DNA of 64,000 nt from Paenibacillus aurantius (lineage in GTDB: Bacteria; Bacillota; Bacilli; Paenibacillales; NBRC-103111), in contig NZ_CP130318.1 of assembly GCF_032268605.1 (NCBI RefSeq), positions 3,690,001-3,754,000 on the forward strand, written 5' to 3'. Below the pieces are notes generated by a model. That model did not search any database. It saw only the letters and a program-made list of their open reading frames with translations, and was not told the DNA's origin. The translations under genes and the position numbers were made by a program. Below, in pieces: positions 18,137 through 27,180 of this stretch. Every line of letters starts with the position of its first letter. Position 1 is the first letter of the stretch.

Positions 18137-18526
18137 TCAAATGACGGTGGAATGAAGTTCTTTGTAGCGGGTTTGAACAACCTTGTTCTGGCCGTCCAGA
18201 ATGGCGACCTTGGGTTGATGGTGACGGGCTTCTTCATCGGTCATCATCGCATAAGAGATGATGATGACCTGGTCACCCGGCTGAACCAGCCGCGCGGCGG
18301 CGCCGTTCAAGCATACCACGCCGGATCCGCGGGGACCTGGAATAATGTACGTTTCGAGGCGGGCGCCGTTGTTGTTGTTGACGATTTGAACCTTCTCATT
18401 CGGATACATATCCACGAGATCGATCAAATCTTCATCTATCGTAATGCTGCCCACATAGTTCAGGTTGGCTTCCGTCACGGTGGCCCGGTGGAGCTTCCCT
18501 TTCATCATGGTTCTAAACATGTTCAT
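18137..18526 (-). CDS. panD: Aspartate 1-decarboxylase
   Basis: Makes beta-alanine for pantothenate by decarboxylating aspartate. The 129-residue proenzyme is cleaved between Gly26 and Ser27 (YVGSIT) to create the pyruvoyl cofactor; Lys9, Arg and Tyr residues of the active site ([21 protein letters not shown] as a region) and the [10 protein letters not shown] segment are conserved. It follows panC by 24 nt and completes the panB-panC-panD operon. Confidence 0.96.
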   Translation of the reverse strand: MNMFRTMMKGKLHRATVTEANLNYVGSITIDEDLIDLVDMYPNEKVQIVNNNNGARLETYIIPGPRGSGVVCLNGAAARLVQPGDQVIIISYAMMTDEEARHHQPKVAILDGQNKVVQTRYKELHSTVI

Positions 18527-18550
18527 TCCCCTTTCTGCTGCCGGCTCTCC

Positions 18551-19441
18551 TTATTGAATCTCCCCGTAGGGGATCAACCGGTTGTCAATAAGCCGGGTTT
18601 GCCCGAAACGGACCGCCAGGGCGATCAGCAGTCCTTTATCCAATTCGTTATGCTCTCCCTCTTTCGGCTCGGTAAGCGAGGGGTAGCTCAGCACTTCCAC
18701 ATAATCAATATCCGCAGACGGTGAGCTTTGAATATAATCCGTTATCCGTCGAGTAAGCGCCTCAACCCGGCCCCCTTCCGCTGCCAGCCAACGATCCGAC
18801 AGGGCGAGCGCCTGGGAAAGAACGAGGGCTTCCTTGCGGTGCTCTTCGCTTAAGTAAACGTTTCTCGAGCTTAGCGCCAGACCGTCCGGTTCCCTTACCG
18901 TCGGACAAGGAACGATTTCAACGTTCAGGTTAAGATCACGAACCATCGTTTCGATGACGGCGACCTGCTGAGCATCCTTCATTCCGAAATAGGCCCTATC
19001 GGGCTCTACGATATGGAAGAGCTTGCTGACCACCGTAGCCACACCGTCAAAATGACCGGGGCGGGACGCCCCGCAAAGCCGGTCCGTTACCCCGGCAACC
19101 GATACGGTGGTGCTGCTTTTGCCCGGATACATTTCTTGAACCGGCGGCATGAACACGAAGTCTACTCCCGCATCCGCAGCGACCGACAAATCCTTTTCTT
19201 CGTTACGTGGGTAACGTTCAAAATCTTCATTAGGGCCGAATTGAGTCGGATTGACGAAAATGCTCAGAACGGCGATTTCGTTCTCCTCCCGTGCCCGTTT
19301 CAGCAGGCTGGCATGGCCCTCATGCAGGAACCCCATGGTCGGAACGAATCCGACGGAGCCTTCGGTTCCAAGGGACCACGCCTCCCGGCGTTTCGTTCGG
19401 AGAGCCTGTTTTAATTCGGCAATGGTTCGAATGACTTTCAT
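18551..19441 (-). CDS. panC: Pantothenate synthetase (pantoate--beta-alanine ligase)
   Basis: Condenses pantoate with beta-alanine using ATP. The 296-residue protein has the nucleotidyltransferase HIGH-like motif PTMGFLHEGHASLL near residue 34, the FVNPTQFGPNEDF segment, the GxxxAGxxRP-like RLCGASRPGHFDGVATVV, and the KMSKS-like LSSRNVYLS. It lies between panB (26 nt upstream) and panD. Confidence 0.96.
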   Translation of the reverse strand: MKVIRTIAELKQALRTKRREAWSLGTEGSVGFVPTMGFLHEGHASLLKRAREENEIAVLSIFVNPTQFGPNEDFERYPRNEEKDLSVAADAGVDFVFMPPVQEMYPGKSSTTVSVAGVTDRLCGASRPGHFDGVATVVSKLFHIVEPDRAYFGMKDAQQVAVIETMVRDLNLNVEIVPCPTVREPDGLALSSRNVYLSEEHRKEALVLSQALALSDRWLAAEGGRVEALTRRITDYIQSSPSADIDYVEVLSYPSLTEPKEGEHNELDKGLLIALAVRFGQTRLIDNRLIPYGEIQ

Positions 19442-19467
19442 CGTGAGTGCACTCCCGGTTCAGCGAT

Positions 19468-20328
19468 TTATTCTTTGGAAGATCCGTACAGGCTGCCGAC
19501 CGTTTCCCTTTCCCCGTGAAAAGTGTTCTCTTCCGCTGGGAATTGGCGGGCCTTTACTTCTTCTACATATTGGCTCAAGCCGCTGCGGATCTGGTCGCCG
19601 ACATTGGCGTAGGTTTTAACGAATTTCTTGGGACGTTCTCCGGACGAATACTGAAGGGCGTCATGGAAAACCAGCACCTGCCCGTCGCAGCGGTTTCCGG
19701 CCCCTATTCCAATGGTTGGAATGGACAATTCCTCCGTGATCTTAGCGGCAGTTTCGTCCGTTACAAGCTCCAGAACCACAGCGAAAGCTCCCGCTTTCTC
19801 CAATGCTTTCGCGTCGGCAAGCAGCTTCTCGGCCTGCTCGGGCGTTTTGCCCTGAACGAGGTAGCCCCCGATCTGGTTAACGGATTGCGGCGTCAAGCCG
19901 AGGTGTCCCATAACCGGAACTCCCGCCTTTACGCATGCCTCCACCACAGGAGCGATTTCCGCTCCTCCCTCCATCTTGACGGCCTTGCAGCCTCCTTCCC
20001 GCATGAGCCTTCCGATGTTCGAAAGGGCGGTATCGACGCTGCCATGGTACGTCATGAAGGGCATGTCGGCAACGACGAAGGTCGTGGTCACGGCCCGCGC
20101 GACGGCACGGGAGTGATAAATCATGTCTTCGAGCGTGACAGGCAGGGTGGAGTCATAGCCCAGAACGACGTTCCCGAGCGAATCCCCCACCAAGATGGCA
20201 TCCACCCCGGCTTCCTCCGCCAGCTTGGCCGATGGATAATCATAAGCCGTGATGACCGTCAGCGGAATGCCTTCCTGCTTCATTTTCTTCATCCTCAAGA
20301 TGTTCATCGGTTTGCGCTTTTCCATCAT
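19468..20328 (-). CDS. panB: 3-methyl-2-oxobutanoate hydroxymethyltransferase (ketopantoate hydroxymethyltransferase)
   Basis: Transfers a hydroxymethyl group from methylene-tetrahydrofolate to 2-oxoisovalerate, the first committed step to pantothenate. The 286-residue TIM-barrel protein shows TAYDYPSAKLAEEAGVD, VGDSLGNVVLGYDSTLPVT (in two parts) and GHLGLTPQS. A GGAGGAGATC site precedes the ATG. It is the first gene of panBCD and is preceded by a structured leader with a promoter and terminator (20329-20606). Confidence 0.96.
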   Translation of the reverse strand: MMEKRKPMNILRMKKMKQEGIPLTVITAYDYPSAKLAEEAGVDAILVGDSLGNVVLGYDSTLPVTLEDMIYHSRAVARAVTTTFVVADMPFMTYHGSVDTALSNIGRLMREGGCKAVKMEGGAEIAPVVEACVKAGVPVMGHLGLTPQSVNQIGGYLVQGKTPEQAEKLLADAKALEKAGAFAVVLELVTDETAAKITEELSIPTIGIGAGNRCDGQVLVFHDALQYSSGERPKKFVKTYANVGDQIRSGLSQYVEEVKARQFPAEENTFHGERETVGSLYGSSKE

Positions 20329-20560
20329 CCGATCTCCTCCATCTTGCTTGAGCCCGCGGACCTAAAATCAAAAAAACCTTTTAGCCGAAAACTAAAAGGT
20401 CATCAATACAAAGAAAACTGTATTTTATGATCCTTCTGTCTCGGTCCGTACGGCTCAGAGCAGAATCTGTCAAAATACATGGCTGGTATTCAGTTCACTT
20501 TCGGTTCAGAACTTGCGTACGAGTGCAGTTCTTGCGATACCGCCTCGTAAGTATAGTATA
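20329..20560 (-). promoter_or_regulatory. panB leader: extended -10 promoter, structured RNA and terminator (candidate pan-motif attenuator)
   Basis: On the minus strand an extended -10 (TG, one base, TATACT at 20560-20555) lies after the birA stop. The leader of about 200 nt then contains a hairpin AGAACT...AGTTCT (about 20535-20510), a second hairpin with the palindrome CCGTACGG and a bulged A in its stem (about 20475-20435), and finally a full intrinsic terminator 42 nt before panB. The pan RNA motif, known upstream of panB in Firmicutes, consists of hairpins with conserved bulged adenosines; I infer this leader may be a member but cannot confirm it by alignment. Confidence 0.55.
20368..20400 (-). 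terminator. Intrinsic terminator in the panB leader
   Basis: ACCTTTTAG (20376-20384) pairs with CTAAAAGGT (20392-20400); on the minus strand the stem is followed by UUUUUUGAUUUU. It may simply end the birA transcript, but it lies downstream of a separate promoter and so would also act on the pan transcript before panB. Confidence 0.82.
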
Positions 20561-20606
20561 CCAAAGTCATGCGGAAATAAATATCTTTTTTTGTGGGAAA
20601 CAGACA

Positions 20607-21577
20607 CTATCCGCCAATTTCGCCGGAGTATATTTTGATTTCCTTGCCGGTTTGCGTGGAGATCAACAGCAAAGCCCCGCTTGGGTCCAGCCCGCTGACC
20701 GTACCCTCTTGCTCCCCCTGCGGAGTCCGGACCTGGAAGGTGCGGCCTATGCTTATGCTTAGGGCCTCCCACAGGGTGCGAATAGGCGAAAAGCCTTCAC
20801 GGCGGTAAAGTCCGTAAAGCTCTTCCCATTCGTTCAGGAAAGCGGCGATCAGCTCTTCGCGTTCCACCGGGCTTCCGGATTCCAGGAGCAGCGAGGTGGC
20901 GACCGGCTTCAGCTCAGACGGATAATCCTCTTCCCGGAGATTGGCGCTGATGCCCACCCCCGCGATCACGTGCTGCAGCCTCTCGTCCTCCGCACTCGAT
21001 TCCAGCAGAATGCCGCTTACCTTCCGGCCGTTAATCAGGATGTCGTTTGGCCATTTGATGCCGGCCGGTACTTTGGCCACCGTTCTCATGGCCCGGCACA
21101 GAGCCACAGCCGTCAGGAGAGTAAGCTGCGGGGTAAGGGAAGCGGAATGTCGGGCTTCAAGATGAGGCTCATCCAAATTCCTCTCCCCTTCGGCGAATGC
21201 CAACGCCTCCCCATTCGTCCCCGGCCGGCTAACTGCCTCTCGGCCACAACAAGCGTGCCCTCCGGCGCTCCCGAGCGCACCAGTTCAAGGGCAATGTCCT
21301 GCGTGGAAGAGACGGTCTCATACAGCTTAAGCGACTGGCCCAGCGTCTTCGTGCGAAGCCGGCTCAGAAGCAATCCCGGGTTGATCCGGGCGGGAGCCTC
21401 CACCAGCTTGTACCCTTTGCGCGGCGCCGATTCGAAGACGTACCCTTCTTCCTTCAAGGCTTTAATCCGCTTCCATACCGCCGTGCGGGTACAGCCCAGC
21501 TCCTCGCTCAGCTTCTCGCCCGAAAGAAAAGTGTCGGGATTCCGGATAAACACATCCAATAGGTTATCATGCATCAT
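20607..21577 (-). pseudogene. birA: Bifunctional biotin-[acetyl-CoA-carboxylase] ligase / biotin operon repressor, split by a -1 frameshift as written
   Basis: Attaches biotin to acetyl-CoA carboxylase and represses biotin genes. The first frame (from 21577) holds the winged helix (SGEKLSEELGCTRTAVWKRI, residues about 18-38) and the biotin-binding GRGRMGRRWHSPKGRG; the second (to 20607) holds GIKWPNDILINGRKVSGIL and the C-terminal SH3-like domain. The break is after SLILKPDIPLPL at the G4 run 21130-21133 (C4 on the coding strand); one added base gives 323 residues, the normal size. The ligase is essential, so a sequence error is more likely than decay. The start overlaps cca by 11 nt. Confidence 0.9.
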
Positions 21578-22868
21578 TCTTCCACTCTCTGGTTAAGGAT
21601 TCCGCAAAAACCAGCAGGTCTTTCCGGTTGTTGGGAACATGCCCAGCAGCAGCCTCAAGCGTCAGCTTCATCAAGGCGCGCCCGAGCCAGGGACCGGGCT
21701 CCCGCTTAAGATGAGCGGCGAGCTGCTGCCCGTTAAGAGCGAGGTCGGCCGCTTTCCGAACCGGCATCTCCTGAAGCCACATCCTCCCTCGCTCCAGAAA
21801 GATTGTCCACCGGCCGCCTCCATTATCAGTCGAAGGCAAAGCGGCCGGGACGACACCGAAAACGTCCAGCCAATCCTGCGCGCATTCCGAACCGATCGTC
21901 ACGACGTTTTCTTTCCAGATCAAAGCACAGCTCAGCGGGTCAAGCTCCCTCATGGCGTCCAGTTGTTCCCTCAGCCGCTGGCTGAATGAGAGAAATCGGG
22001 ACATTCTGGCTATTTGTTTACCGGAGAAGGTTAGCTTGCCCCCCTCCTCTACAGCAGACTGGGGAGACAAAGACATCAAATGGGCGAGCAGCATCCAGCG
22101 ATGAGCCGGATTCGGGAGACCGCCTATAGAGGCAAGCGCGTCGGGAAGCTCCTGCACGGTCCAGTGCACCCAAGGCAGCTGCAGCTTGACCTTGGTATGC
22201 CTCAAGAGCCGGCTGTCCGCTATCAGCCGCAGGCCTCTATAGGGATGATCGCCGGCAACGAGCCGTTCGAGCTCCGCTCTTACCCGCTCCATGGCGACAT
22301 GCTGCAGAAGACGGATGTTTCCCTGCAAGCCGCTCCACGTCGCCTCCTCCACCTCCAGGTCATAGTGCGAGGCAAAGCGGATACAGCGCAGCATGCGTAA
22401 AGCATCCTCACGGAAGCGAAGTTCGGGATCTCCCACGCAGCGAAGGATTCCTTGCTCCAAGTCCTTCCTTCCTCCGAACGGATCCCGGATCCGTCCCTTG
22501 CGGTCCATAGCCATGGCGTTCATCGTAAAGTCTCTGCGCCTCAGGTCTTCTTCCAGACTTCGGATGAATTCCACACCCGAGGGTCTCCGGTGAGCTTCGT
22601 ATTCCGACTCTTTTCGGAAGGTGGTCACCTCGAAGCCGACGCTGCCGATCATAACGGTAACAGTCCCATGATGCAGGCCCGTCGGGATGCAGGAATCGAA
22701 CAGCTCCATCACTTGTTCCGGAAGAGCGGAGGTCGCGATATCAATGTCCTTGATCCCCCGCTTCAAATAGGAGTCCCGGACATATCCGCCGACAAAATAG
22801 GCTTCATGGCCGGCATCTTCCAGCTTTTTGAGCAGAGCCTTCCCGTCCCGGATCATCCCTTGGCTCAT
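21567..22868 (-). CDS. cca: CCA tRNA nucleotidyltransferase
   Basis: Adds or repairs the 3'-CCA of tRNAs. The class II nucleotidyltransferase head has VGGYVRDSYLKR and the catalytic DIDIATSA; motif EEDLRRRDFTMNAMAMDRKGRIRDPFGG (in parts) gives base selection. The protein has 433 residues. ATG at 22868 has GAGGTAAGG just upstream and starts 5 nt after the bshA stop; a 27-codon extension inside bshA is rejected. It is followed by birA with an 11-nt overlap, the B. subtilis order. Confidence 0.94.
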   Translation of the reverse strand: MSQGMIRDGKALLKKLEDAGHEAYFVGGYVRDSYLKRGIKDIDIATSALPEQVMELFDSCIPTGLHHGTVTVMIGSVGFEVTTFRKESEYEAHRRPSGVEFIRSLEEDLRRRDFTMNAMAMDRKGRIRDPFGGRKDLEQGILRCVGDPELRFREDALRMLRCIRFASHYDLEVEEATWSGLQGNIRLLQHVAMERVRAELERLVAGDHPYRGLRLIADSRLLRHTKVKLQLPWVHWTVQELPDALASIGGLPNPAHRWMLLAHLMSLSPQSAVEEGGKLTFSGKQIARMSRFLSFSQRLREQLDAMRELDPLSCALIWKENVVTIGSECAQDWLDVFGVVPAALPSTDNGGGRWTIFLERGRMWLQEMPVRKAADLALNGQQLAAHLKREPGPWLGRALMKLTLEAAAGHVPNNRKDLLVFAESLTREWKNDA

Positions 22869-22872
22869 GACC

Positions 22873-24045
22873 TTACCTCGTGCAGCTGACCGGGCTGTAC
22901 CCGTCCGAAGGCAATTCCCGACCCAGTACCCGGTAGTAAATTTCTTCATACTGCCGCATAATCCGATCGTTGCAGAAGGTTGTTCTGGCCCTTTCGAGAC
23001 AAGCCTGGGAGAATTGACGATAGAGTTCCTCGTCCTGTAGCAAAAGCAGGACGTTGTTCGCCATCTCCTCCGTTTGCCCTATTCCCGACAGAAAGCCCGT
23101 TTCCCCGTGGGTGACGAGCTCCGGAATGCCTCCCGCATTCGAACCGATTGTCGGCACGCCGCAGGCCATCGCTTCCAAAGCCACGAGACCGAAGCTTTCT
23201 TTCTCCGAAGGAAGCAGCATCACGTCGGCGAGCGAAATGATTTGGGCGACATCATCCTGCTTGCCGCAGAAAATGACCCGTTGGGTCAAGCCCAGCTCTT
23301 TGACCCGGCTCATGACTTTGGACAGGTCGGGGCCTTCCCCGACAAAAAGCAAACGGGAAGGAACCTGTTCATGCACCCGTGCAAAAATATCGATCACGTC
23401 CATGACGCGTTTGACCGGACGGAAATTCGAAATATGAATGAGGATCTTGTCCTCGGGATCGGCAAATTCCTTCTTGAGCGACTTGACATCCCTTGGGTAA
23501 TAGACCCGCTTATCAACAAAATTGTAGGTCAGTTCAATGGGCCGTGTGATGTCCAGAGTCTTTCTCGTTTCCTGGATCAGATCCTCCGAAACCGCGGTAA
23601 CCGAATCGCTTTGATTGATGGCGAACCTGATGAGATCGCTTATGGAATGATCCTGGGCAAGCACCGTAATATCCGTTCCGTGAAGCGTAGTCACGACTTT
23701 CAAATGCTCTCCCACCATCTGTTTAGCCAATAGAGCACAAACCGCATGGGGAATGGCGTAATGCACGTGAAGCAGGTCCAGCCCCTGCATTTTGACTACC
23801 TGAGCCAGCTTGCTTGCGAGCGACAGATCGTAAGGAGGATAGCGGAATACGTAATAGTCGCTGACTTCCACTTCGTGATAGAATATGTTCTTATCAAATC
23901 GCCCCAGCCGGAAAGGCATGCTGTGGGTAATAAAATGAACCTCGTGTCCTTTTTCGGCCAACAGCTTCCCCAGCTCGGTGGCTACGACCCCGGACCCGCC
24001 CAACGTAGGGTAACAGGTGATTCCGATTTTTAAGCGGTCTTTCAC
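22873..24045 (-). CDS. bshA: N-acetyl-alpha-D-glucosaminyl L-malate synthase
   Basis: GT4-type glycosyltransferase catalysing the first step of bacillithiol synthesis, GlcNAc transfer to L-malate. The 390-residue protein shows YPTLGGSGVVATELGKLLA at the N-terminus, HVHYAIPHA, LHGTDITVLAQD, and the sugar-nucleotide site PSEKESFGLVALEAMACG. It stands between bshB1 (45 nt upstream) and cca, matching B. subtilis. Confidence 0.95.
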   Translation of the reverse strand: MKDRLKIGITCYPTLGGSGVVATELGKLLAEKGHEVHFITHSMPFRLGRFDKNIFYHEVEVSDYYVFRYPPYDLSLASKLAQVVKMQGLDLLHVHYAIPHAVCALLAKQMVGEHLKVVTTLHGTDITVLAQDHSISDLIRFAINQSDSVTAVSEDLIQETRKTLDITRPIELTYNFVDKRVYYPRDVKSLKKEFADPEDKILIHISNFRPVKRVMDVIDIFARVHEQVPSRLLFVGEGPDLSKVMSRVKELGLTQRVIFCGKQDDVAQIISLADVMLLPSEKESFGLVALEAMACGVPTIGSNAGGIPELVTHGETGFLSGIGQTEEMANNVLLLLQDEELYRQFSQACLERARTTFCNDRIMRQYEEIYYRVLGRELPSDGYSPVSCTR

Positions 24046-24090
24046 TGGATGGCCTCCTTATGTAAAAGCAAGTTTATTGGTAGGGAAAGG

Positions 24091-24789
24091 TTAAAACCGG
24101 TCGACAAGATAGGGAAGTCTGGTTACGAAACCTTCCGCATACTCCACCTGTCTCTTCATCCCGAGTACCCGGTCTCTCGCTTCCACTCTCTCCAGATATC
24201 CCTGATTGAGCGGGGTAAGCACCCGGTCTTCCCCGGCTTGTCCGGCCTCAAATTGGGTCCGGTAGGCCCTAAGCGCGTCACGCTTGCCTTCGTAGACGTC
24301 CGTCACGTCTACCATGAGATCCGCTTCTTCCGCGTCATTAATGAAATAGAAATAAACCGCCTCGGTCCCCCAAGCTTCCGTATCGGGAAGATAGCGGCGC
24401 AGCTTGGCGGTAAACACCGCCTCCTGAATGAGCTGACTCGCCATCACATGATCGGGATGCCTGTCCTTCCAGTAGGGAGCAAACACGATTCTTGGCCGGC
24501 GTCTACGGATCTCCAACGCGACGGCTTCTACCGTCTCCCGATTAAGGAAAAGCCCGCGGTCGGGCAGGCCGAGGTTGGATCGAAAGGCAAGTCCAAGAAC
24601 CTTAGCGGCCGCTTCCGCCTCTTCCCTTCGGCTTTCCACGGTTCCATTCGAGGACATCTCCGCGTACGTCAGATCGCAGATTCCGACGGAATCGCCCCGG
24701 CGGGTATGTTTCAGAATGGTGCCCCCCATTCCGATCTCGGCGTCATCCGCATGGGCACCAAAGACTAGAATGTCGAGAGGTCTACTCAT
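24091..24789 (-). CDS. bshB1: Bacillithiol biosynthesis deacetylase BshB1
   Basis: Zinc-dependent LmbE-family deacetylase that removes the acetyl group from GlcNAc-malate. The zinc motif [12 protein letters not shown] is at residues about 10-21 and the second site [13 protein letters not shown] is present. The protein has 232 residues with ATG at 24789, which overlaps the mgsA stop by 8 nt; the longer upstream frame lies inside mgsA and is rejected. Upstream of bshA as in B. subtilis. Confidence 0.94.
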   Translation of the reverse strand: MSRPLDILVFGAHADDAEIGMGGTILKHTRRGDSVGICDLTYAEMSSNGTVESRREEAEAAAKVLGLAFRSNLGLPDRGLFLNRETVEAVALEIRRRRPRIVFAPYWKDRHPDHVMASQLIQEAVFTAKLRRYLPDTEAWGTEAVYFYFINDAEEADLMVDVTDVYEGKRDALRAYRTQFEAGQAGEDRVLTPLNQGYLERVEARDRVLGMKRQVEYAEGFVTRLPYLVDRF

Positions 24790-25212
24790 TCTGGGCACCC
24801 GGCTTATACTTGTCCACCAGTTCCCTCCACGCAAAATCTCCGCGCTCGAGCGCCTTGACGAGAATTTCGGCCGTCGCCACATTGGTGGCCACCGGGATAC
24901 CTTGGACGTCGCACAGTCTTAGCAGGGCGATGATGTCGGGCTCGTGCGGCTGAGCCATGAGCGGATCGCGCAGGAAGATGATGAGATCCATCTTGTTTTG
25001 GGCGACCATCGCTCCGATCTGCTGGTCTCCCCCAGGGGTCCCGACATGAACCGGTGAATGTCCAGTCCCGTCTGTTCGGCAATCCGTTTCCCCGTCGTTC
25101 CGGTCGCGTACAGATGATGCCCTTGGGTAAACACCTTCTCATAGGCGATTACAAAATTGACCATCTCGTCCTTCATCCGGTCGTGTGCAATAAATGCAAT
25201 ATTCATGGCCAT
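24782..25212 (-). pseudogene. mgsA: Methylglyoxal synthase, split by a -1 frameshift as written
   Basis: Converts dihydroxyacetone phosphate to methylglyoxal. The first frame ([37 protein letters not shown]) and the second ([38 protein letters not shown]) together cover the whole enzyme. The break falls exactly at the GPLGGDQQIG catalytic segment, at the C5 run 25029-25033; one more G restores GGDQQ with the catalytic Asp and gives 143 residues. ATG at 25212 has AGAAGGG 9 nt upstream; 25206 is also possible. It lies between dapB and bshB1. Confidence 0.9.
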
Positions 25213-25248
25213 GCTGGTCATCCCTTCTACAATGAGTATCCCTTAGGT

Positions 25249-26052
25249 TCAGTCGATAAAATTCTCAAAGCCGTACACGATCCCCGTCAGTTCCATGGCC
25301 TTCTTAACCGCAATGGCCACCCCGGGCATATAGCCTGCTCTTTCGTAGGAATCATGGCGAATCTTTAACGTTTGGCCATAACCGCCGAAAATCACTTCCT
25401 GCTGGGCAAAAACGCCGGGAAGTCTGACACTATGTATCCGAAACCCGCTGTAAAGGCCCCCGCGTGCGCCCTCAATCGTCTCTTCTTCCTTGGGATTGCC
25501 TTGGTGCAGCTCCTGGCGGTTGGCCGCGATCATCTCCGCGGTTTTGATCGATGTGCCCGACGGAGCATCCAGCTTCTGATCGCCATGGTATTCGATAATC
25601 TCAACATGAGGCATATATTTAGCTGCCTGTGCGGCAAATTTCATCATTAGAATGGCGCCGATGGAGAAGTTAGGAGCAATAATTCCTCCAATTCCCTGTT
25701 CCCGGCACTGCCTGTCCAGTTCTTCGATATCTTCCGGAGTAAACCCGGTTGTCCCGATAACGGGCCTTACATTATGCTTAATAGCCAGCAAGGCATTCGA
25801 AACAACGGATTGAGGAGTGGTAAAATCCACCATGACGTCCGGTTTGCTTTCCACCAGGGTCAGCTCCAGATCATTGGTCAGAAGGATTCCACACTCCTCT
25901 CTGCCCACCATGCGGCCCGCATCCAGATTACGGGAAGAACGGTCCACAGCCGCGACAAGGGTCAGCTCCGGATCGGACAGCACCATTTTTACAACCTCTT
26001 GTCCCATACGTCCGCTAGCACCTGCTACGGCTACTCGGATTGTCCTGCTCAT
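25249..26052 (-). CDS. dapB: 4-hydroxy-tetrahydrodipicolinate reductase
   Basis: NAD(P)H-dependent reductase of the lysine/diaminopimelate pathway. The 267-residue protein has the nucleotide motif VAGASGRMGQE at residues 9-19 and the active-site region IEYHGDQKLDAPSGT with the catalytic His and Lys; GTTGFTPEDIEEL is also typical. It is 20 nt after the TPR gene and 36 nt before mgsA. Confidence 0.95.
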   Translation of the reverse strand: MSRTIRVAVAGASGRMGQEVVKMVLSDPELTLVAAVDRSSRNLDAGRMVGREECGILLTNDLELTLVESKPDVMVDFTTPQSVVSNALLAIKHNVRPVIGTTGFTPEDIEELDRQCREQGIGGIIAPNFSIGAILMMKFAAQAAKYMPHVEIIEYHGDQKLDAPSGTSIKTAEMIAANRQELHQGNPKEEETIEGARGGLYSGFRIHSVRLPGVFAQQEVIFGGYGQTLKIRHDSYERAGYMPGVAIAVKKAMELTGIVYGFENFID

Positions 26053-26072
26053 CCTTAACGACTCCTCTATCT

Positions 26073-26573
26073 CTAATATTCTCTTAGCTTCCGCTGATAC
26101 TCCGCCATCAGCCGGTTTCCCTCCGTATGCAGAGGATCGAGCTTTAGTAGCTCTCTTAAAGCATATATGGCCTCCACATACTCCTTAAGGCAAGCGTGGG
26201 CCACGCCCATCATAAGAAATGCCTCGCCCAATAAGGGATCCAACGCTGTGGCCTGTTTGAGTTTAGTTAACGCTTCACCGTAAGCCCTGCTCTCCATTCG
26301 GCGTTGGGCGTCTGACAAAAGTACCTTGGCCTGAACATGACGGACATGGGCTTTATAGGTATCGCTGCCAGGCTCCAGAGTCAGCGCCGTTTCCGCTGCT
26401 CGCAGAGCTCTAATTAAATGTCCGCTTCTGACGCAGGTTACGGATAACTTATAATGATAGTCCGCCTGGAGAGGGTTGGCCTCTATCGCCTTTTCAAAGA
26501 AAGCGATCGCCCGCTCGAAATCATGGGCCAATATGGCGTCATACGCCTTCTTGATAAACGTCTCCCCGCTCAT
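26073..26573 (-). CDS. TPR-repeat protein (YpiA-like position unknown)
   Basis: A 166-residue protein made of tetratricopeptide repeats: AILAHDFERAIAFFEKAIEANPLQADYHYKLS is split over repeats one and two, followed by repeats ending in ALTLEPG and ATALDPLLGEAFLMMG and ELLKLDPLHTEGN. I cannot name a function; TPR proteins usually scaffold other proteins. ATG at 26573 has AAGGGGGG about 9 nt upstream, and the in-frame extension to 26663 overlaps ypjD and is rejected. It lies between ypjD and dapB. Confidence 0.78.
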   Translation of the reverse strand: MSGETFIKKAYDAILAHDFERAIAFFEKAIEANPLQADYHYKLSVTCVRSGHLIRALRAAETALTLEPGSDTYKAHVRHVQAKVLLSDAQRRMESRAYGEALTKLKQATALDPLLGEAFLMMGVAHACLKEYVEAIYALRELLKLDPLHTEGNRLMAEYQRKLREY

Positions 26574-26622
26574 CTGTCCATCCCCCCTTAGTGCTTCAAG
26601 GTGATGGTATATCCTATGACGG

Positions 26623-26961
26623 TCAGGGGCTTTCGGTGTTAAGGCGTGTCCAGCGGTTGGCATCCCGCGTATTGAACTTGTGCATAATTTTATCGTGGGC
26701 TTCGGTCAGATCGATTCCGAGGGAATTGGCGAAACATATGGTAATAAACAGAATGTCGCCGAGTTCCAGTTCGATGGAATTGTCCTCCTCCGTCGCCTTC
26801 TTGGGCTTCTCCCCAAACTGATGATTCACTTCGCGGGCGAGCTCTCCTACCTCCTCCGACATACGCGCCAGCAGGGCAAGAGGGCTGAAATACCCTTCCT
26901 TGAACTGAGAAATGTAGCGGTCCACTACCTCTTGCAGTTCCTTTAAAGTCTTGTCGGCCAT
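26623..26961 (-). CDS. MazG-like nucleotide pyrophosphohydrolase (YpjD family)
   Basis: A 112-residue MazG-superfamily protein predicted to hydrolyse nucleoside triphosphates. The metal-binding motif SEEVGELAREVN (E-E-x-x-E) and the second ELELGDILF (E-x-x-D) are clear. B. subtilis YpjD has the same length and also lies upstream of dapB and mgsA. ATG at 26961 has AAGGGGA 6 nt upstream; the longer frame to 27024 lacks a ribosome site. It is the first gene of the long minus-strand unit. Confidence 0.88.
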   Translation of the reverse strand: MADKTLKELQEVVDRYISQFKEGYFSPLALLARMSEEVGELAREVNHQFGEKPKKATEEDNSIELELGDILFITICFANSLGIDLTEAHDKIMHKFNTRDANRWTRLNTESP

Positions 26962-27062
26962 AGCGTTCCCCTTCTGTTCTATGTACTTATTCTCCATGTT
27001 AACGCAAAGCCTGGGGGAAGACAAATCTTTTTTGGCATCCCCAATCAGGAAAGAATCCTCTG

Positions 27063-27091
27063 TTTACGCTTACTCTGCGTAGGATATTATA
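27063..27091. promoter_or_regulatory. Candidate overlapping divergent promoters between ypjD-like and YitT-family genes
   Basis: On the plus strand TTTACG (27063-27068) and TATTAT (27085-27090) are 16 nt apart. On the minus strand a perfect TATAAT lies at 27091-27086 but with a poor -35. Both are in the 219-nt gap between the divergent genes and would compete for polymerase. Neither is strong enough to be certain. Confidence 0.35.
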
Positions 27092-27180
27092 TAGTACAAA
27101 GGTTATTCTTACCATGCCTTTAATCATTAGGATGTGCCCCAAGCCCGTTCCCATCCACATTCCACCAGGAGGTAATCGCC

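Noticed and set aside
20427-20772. Open frames of 88-111 codons across the panB leader
   Set aside because: They overlap birA and the leader with no ribosome site and no family similarity.
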